A stretch of 64,000 nt of DNA, taken from contig NW_022985184.1 in NCBI RefSeq assembly GCF_010093535.1, positions 523,993 to 587,992 of the forward strand, read 5' to 3'. A model generated the notes under the pieces. That model was given only the letters and a program-made list of their open reading frames with translations. It had not been told where the DNA came from and searched no databases. Shown in pieces: positions 59,913 to 64,000 of the stretch; positions within the stretch are counted from its first letter, which is position 1; every line of letters starts with the position of its first letter. Position numbers and translations under genes: made by a program. The DNA is from Lindgomyces ingoldianus. Its lineage: Eukaryota; Ascomycota; Dothideomycetes; Pleosporales; Lindgomycetaceae.

Positions 59913-61408
59913 TTACTCCAGGATCTGGGTCACAAGACCGGTAGCGACGGTGCGACCACCCTCACGCATATTGAATCGTTGACCAGCCTCGACAACGTGA
60001 GGGGCGTGGAGCTCGCATACCATTTCCACATTGTCACCCGGCATTACCATCTTCTCATGCGGATTCTCGGTGCCTTCAGGCCATGAAAGGCTGGTAGACT
60101 CATCGGCGGTTCGGATGAACATCTGCGGTCGGTAGTTCTCGGCAAATCCGGTGTGACGGCCGCCCTCCTCCTTGGTAAGGACATACATCGAGACCATGAA
60201 CTTCTTGCTGGCCTTAACGGATCCGGGAATCGCGACAACCATACCACGCTTGACATCCTCACGCTTGACACCACGGAGAAGCAGACCGGAGTTGTCTCCT
60301 GCTCTTGATTCGTCGCAAGACTTCTTGAATGTCTCAATGTCAGTGACTTTGGTCTTGATAGGCGCGACGCCCTTGCCAACAAGCTCGACTTCAGAATCCT
60401 TCTTCAGAACACCACGCTCGACACGCCCGGAGCACACTGTACCACGCCCGGCAATGGAGAATACATCCTCGACGGCCATGAGGAAGGGCTTCTCGGTCTC
60501 ACGCTTTGGAGTTGGGATCCAGGTGTCCACCGCTTCTAGGAGCTCATCAATCTTCTTTTCGCCGATGTCTGGCTGCCGGCCCTCAAGGGCGCAAAGAGCT
60601 GAACCCATGATGATGGGAGTCTCGTCGCCCTCAAAACCGTAGGTAGACAAGAGCTCCCTCATCTCCATCTCCACAAGCTCCAGCATTTCCTTGTCCTCGA
60701 TTGCATCGACCTTGTTGACGAATACGACGATTTTCTGTACGCCGACCTGTCGGGCGAGGAGCAAATGTTCGCGAGTCTGGGGCCTAGACCGTTATCAGCA
60801 TTTCCATCCGCCTTTTGAGGACTGTCCTCGACTTGTTCCTACATTTGACCATCGGACGCAGCCACAACAATAATAGCACCATCCATGTTTGCGGTTCCCG
60901 TAATCATGTTCTTAATATAATCAGCGTGACCGGGACAGTCGACGTGAGAGTAGTGGCGGGCACCGGTGGCGTATTCGATGTGTGCCGTCGCAATGGTAAT
61001 CCCACGCTTTCGCTCTTCGGGAGCTTTATCGATTGAGCCATAGTCGAGGAAGTTTGCAAGCCCTTTCTCTGCTTGTCGTTTGGTGATGGCTGCGGTGAGC
61101 GTAGTCTGCCACAGTCAGCTTCGCGAAAATTTGTAGCTGTCCTGGGAGCTGTGCCTTTCCGTGATCGACGTGCCCGATTGTTCCTATCCAGCATGTCAGA
61201 AGTCAGGTATATTGAAATTCGTATTCAATTGCACACCGATATTAACGTGGGGCTTGTCGCGCTGGTAGACAGCAGCGTAGCTTCTCACACTGTTGACATA
61301 TCTGCTTGAGCCCTGAACTCCGAGAGCTTGCTGGACCGGGTTGACAGATTTTTGGTATCGAAGCACGGTTCGGCTGGTCTGCCAAAAGACTCGAGAGAAG
61401 GTTGCCAT
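59913..61408 (-). CDS. tuf1: Mitochondrial elongation factor Tu
   Basis: A GTPase delivering aminoacyl-tRNA to the mitochondrial ribosome. The exons are 61237-61408, 61155-61183, 60843-61105 and 59913-60783, giving 444 aa. The first 50 or so residues are an Arg/Ser/Gln-rich mitochondrial presequence. Motifs seen are G1 GHVDHGKT (61-68), RGITI, DCPGH (from 123) and NKVD, then beta-barrel domains 2 and 3 ending [17 protein letters not shown]. Exon 2 is only 29 bp, encoding the end of the G1 loop. The intron after it (61106-61154, 49 bp) begins GC, not GT, has a CTGAC branch site and ends GCAG; no GT donor restores the motif. It is divergent from the EHD3-like gene. Confidence 0.95.
61106..61154 (-). 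other. GC-AG intron in mitochondrial EF-Tu
   Basis: The donor is AAG|GCACAG and the acceptor GTGGCAG|ACT. Splicing here joins Lys67 to Thr68 of the universally conserved GKT, so the boundaries are fixed by the protein. Confidence 0.85.
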
Positions 61409-61532
61409 TTTCCAACCTAAAGAGGAACGGGGTAAAACGAAACGAAAAGTAATTGGGATGGTGAGGTTTGTCGCGATGGTCGAGGCAGGTGAATGAGCCC
61501 ACCCACTAATTTCTTGCCGCCAAAATTTCGCG

Positions 61533-61540
61533 GTCACGTG
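61533..61540. promoter_or_regulatory. Cbf1-type E-box in EF-Tu / EHD3 divergent promoter
   Basis: GTCACGTG matches the RTCACGTG site of Cbf1-like bHLH factors. It lies 125 bp upstream of the EF-Tu start and 256 bp upstream of the EHD3-type start, within a 387-bp shared promoter serving two mitochondrial genes. Confidence 0.45.
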
Positions 61541-61795
61541 GCTTGGTGCCCGAGCTCCATCTTGAATGCACTATCAAAGCTTCGAGGAGACAGCTATTTT
61601 GACGGGAAACCTTTCCCGAAACATTCAAATTATCAACTTTCGGACCTGAAATCTTTCTATTGCATTCCCCATTATCAATTGATAACTGTTTGAATTGAAT
61701 CCCCTAGGGTCTAGTCTTGGATTTTCCTTGGATACCCGAGGTTCGGCAGAGCTTCAAAAGCCGTGCCACTCTCTTTCATATCCGCTGCCACATTC

Positions 61796-63321
61796 ATGTC
61801 TCTCCGCACATCCATCAGACGAACAGCCGCGCCGCTGAGCTGGCACTCGCGGACATCTGCCATGCCCTTGCGCGCGAAAGTTATAAATCCTGCTTGGATG
61901 ACCGACACCCGAATGGTTAGCGAACTCAAACTTCTACAACCACTTTAATCATTCACTTCGCCCAATTCTAACCCAAGATGCAGTATTCGAAACCTACCGG
62001 AAATCTCTTAGCGCCACAGCCAGACGACGAGGCCGACGATGTCATATTCACTAACAACTACGGCGTTCGAAGCATCGAGCTCAACCGGCCAAAGAAACTC
62101 AACTCCCTCAATGGCTCAATGGCTCGCAAGATCATACCACGATTGCAGGAATGGACCAAATCTGAGCTGGCAGGAGTGGTTGTGATCAAGGGCGTAGGAC
62201 GCGCTTTCTGCGCTGGTGGGGATGTTGCTGCGCTAGCACAATGGAACAAAACCGGACCTGAGGGACAGCAGAAGTCTTCCGACTATTTCGGCCTCGAATA
62301 CAAGCTCGACCACCTCATTGCAACATACACGAAACCCTACGTGGCGTTCATGGACGGCATTACAATGGGTGGCGGGGTTGGACTCAGCATCCATGCGCCT
62401 TTCCGGATAGCGACGGAGAATACGCTTTTTGCTATGCCCGAGACGACAATTGGATTCTTCCCGGATGTGGGCGCCTCGTTCTTCTTGCCCCGGATGGACG
62501 GCCGGCTAGGGACATACCTTGCTCTAACCAGCGAGCAGCTTCGTGGTGTAGACGCTTTCTATCATGGCGTAGCAACCCACTACATCCACTCTTCCACTCT
62601 ACCAAATCTCGAGTCACGTCTCGCAGAACTTCAATTCCCCGACTATATGGACTTGAAAGAACGACACAAGATCATCAACAGCACGATCGAGGAATTCAGC
62701 ACGGGCTTGCCCTCCGAGAAGCCGGCCATATCTGGAGAACTACGAACAGCCATTGATGAAGTATTCGCCACCGATCAGCCCAGCATCCAGGCAATTCTTG
62801 ATGCCCTAGAGAAAGTAAAGACCGATGCCAATTCGGAATCACTCCAGAAATGGGCAGAAAAGACCAAAGACACAATTCTGACGCGCTCGCCTATCTCTGT
62901 AGCCGTGACTCTCCATCAAATGCGCGTTGGCCGCGAGTGGTCAATAGCAGAAACATTCCAGCGTGAGTATGACATCGCAGCGCACTTCATGGCGCATCCT
63001 GATTTCATCGAGGGTGTCACGGCACGCTTGATTGAGCGGAAGAAAGAGCGACCTAACTGGCAGCCGAATTCGTTGGCTGAAGTCACCCAGAAAGAGGTAG
63101 CTAAGTTCTTTGAGCGGAAATCAGCACTTCCGCTAGTCTCATCGGGTGACTACAAGGAGTATCCGCATGCTTGGATTGGACTGCCGAGAGAGCATGAGAT
63201 TCTGGGGCTGGCTGCAGGGAAGTCTTCGGATGAGGTAATTGCAACGTTGGTAGAGAAGTATGAGGGCAAGCAAGGTGTGAGGGAGAAGGTGCTGGAGGTG
63301 CTGGAAAGGACAGGCAGGTAG
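61796..63321 (+). CDS. ehd3: 3-hydroxyisobutyryl-CoA hydrolase, mitochondrial
   Basis: Releases 3-hydroxyisobutyrate in valine breakdown. The main exon is 61978-63321 (447 aa plus stop), an enoyl-CoA hydratase-fold protein with the oxyanion-hole motif GRAFCAGGD, GITMGGGVGLSIHAPFRIA and the signature MPETTIGFFPDVG, whose Glu and Asp distinguish HIBCH from hydratases. The C-terminal half (HQMRVGREWSIAETFQREYDIAAHFM, DFIEGVTARLIERK) is also typical. I propose a short first exon, 61796-61915 (MSLRTSIRRTAAPLSWHSR...), joined by a 62-bp GT-AG intron; it adds 40 residues that look like a mitochondrial targeting peptide, giving 487 aa. If that exon is unused, translation starts at 61978 with no obvious import signal. 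Confidence 0.9.
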
Positions 63322-63647
63322 AGCATTTAGGGAATGACCCCCTGTAGATGAAGGATTAGAATATCTTTGCATAACTAGAAATAAATTTATGTATCAAATC
63401 CAATTCTCTGTTGCCAACCTTAACCTGCGGCTGGGGTGGCCTTGAGCCATGCGATCGCATACCTGCTCGACCCTACGTCCCTACCTACATGCCTACCTAC
63501 GTGCTGACCTACGTGTTTACCGGCTCGTTATTCTCGGAAGCTTCAGCACGGACCACATAATGACTTCAGTCCTCGAACTCACCTCCAAGGCCACCACTCC
63601 GCAAGCTATCCAGCTATGAAAGCCCCATAATATCCCCATTCCCAAGA
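63322..63647. other. Short intergenic region with CTAC-type repeat
   Basis: 326 bp between EHD3 and VPS16. A small imperfect CCTAC(G/C) repeat, with units such as CTACCTAC and CTACGTG, runs from about 63474 to 63520, in the VPS16 promoter. Confidence 0.5.
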
Positions 63648-64000
63648 ATGTCCAAGCCCACGGCCAACTGGGAGAAAGTCGGTGACAAGTTCTACCGCAG
63701 AATAGAGCTCTACCGAAATATCTTCGATACGGATCTCGAGCTCGAGAACTACAATGTAGTGGGGGCTCCGTACAGCGGCGCTGTAGGTATGCGCGCCCAC
63801 GTCACCGCCGACGGCTGGTCTGAAGCTGAGTTTGGCAGCCATTTACCGTGATGAGGACAAGATACATGCGTACCGCGGAACCCAGGCGGCCAAGTCGAGC
63901 ATCGATGTTTATAGCTGCGCGGGGACGTTGATTCGGCGCATCAATGTACGTAGAAGCCCGTGTGGTATCTAGGGGAGGTAAATGCTGACAGATCCAGTGG
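63648..64000 (+). CDS. vps16: Vacuolar sorting protein VPS16, 5' part only
   Basis: A core subunit of the HOPS and CORVET tethering complexes acting in endosome-vacuole fusion. The exons seen are 63648-63786, 63839-63945 and 63992 onward; the gene runs off the window. The translation WEKVGDKFYRRIELYRNIFD, LELENYNVVGAPYSGAVAIYRDEDK, AAKSSIDVYSCAGTLIRRIN then IQW matches the start of the VPS16 N-terminal beta-propeller. Introns of 52 and 46 bp are GT-AG and keep frame; the second has a CTGAC branch site. Only about 85 residues are visible of a protein normally near 800. Confidence 0.92.

Noticed and set aside
1..64000. tRNA genes, CRISPR arrays, full transposons and RIP-type AT-rich islands
   Set aside because: No convincing B-box with paired stems, no regular direct repeats with spacers, no transposase or reverse-transcriptase frames, and no long AT-rich block were seen.

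Overview
This window reads as a gene-dense stretch of a filamentous ascomycete (Pezizomycotina) nuclear genome. The evidence is short introns (mostly 45-65 bp) with GTRNGT donors and CTAAC/CTGAC branch sites, a secreted AA9 polysaccharide monooxygenase, a fungal Zn2Cys6 regulator, a GMC alcohol-oxidase relative, and conserved housekeeping genes in fungal form. A leotiomycete-like fungus is plausible, but I cannot prove the class from sequence alone. I saw no tRNA, rRNA, CRISPR array or intact transposon. All exon models below were built by hand from reading frame, splice sites and protein conservation.

Layout. 1-3.4 kb: AA9 LPMO and ribosomal protein eL22. 3.4-6.6 kb: gene-poor DNA with a GTGA-rich low-complexity block. 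6.6-10.8 kb: a divergent pair, a PQG-rich glycine-zipper protein (-) and a single-pass membrane protein (+). 12-15 kb: a GMC oxidoreductase pseudogene with two nonsense codons, and a RidA-like protein. 15-19.3 kb: sparse, with unrecognised open fragments and one basic hypothetical protein. 19.9-28.4 kb: a kelch membrane protein, an NDUFAF6-like complex I assembly factor, and RAD5, the last two divergent. 28.8-33.6 kb: an MFS exporter and a divergent Zn2Cys6/Upc2-like regulator. 35.6-43.3 kb: a membrane-anchored pepsin-fold protein lacking its first catalytic Asp, and a large Thr/Ser/Pro-rich GPI-type wall protein built partly from mini-exons. 45.2-48.7 kb: a decayed zone with an MFS relic, a very dense GTAC-motif block and a membrane-protein gene interrupted by a stop. 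48.9-50.6 kb: a lactose-permease-like sugar transporter. 53-64 kb: a compact housekeeping run of short kinesin-3-like motor, TRM3-type tRNA ribose methyltransferase, mitochondrial EF-Tu, 3-hydroxyisobutyryl-CoA hydrolase and the 5' end of VPS16, running off the window.

How the genes relate. This is not an obvious biosynthetic cluster. Surface and nutrition functions (LPMO, transporters, wall protein, sensor-like membrane proteins) are interspersed with housekeeping genes. Several conserved genes form divergent pairs with short shared promoters (NDUFAF6/RAD5, kinesin/TRM3, EF-Tu/EHD3). The most unusual material is the mini-exon array of the wall-protein gene, the GTAC-rich block beside the truncated transporter, three inactivated genes, the catalytically degenerate protease-like receptor, and a GC-AG intron inside the G1 loop of mitochondrial EF-Tu.
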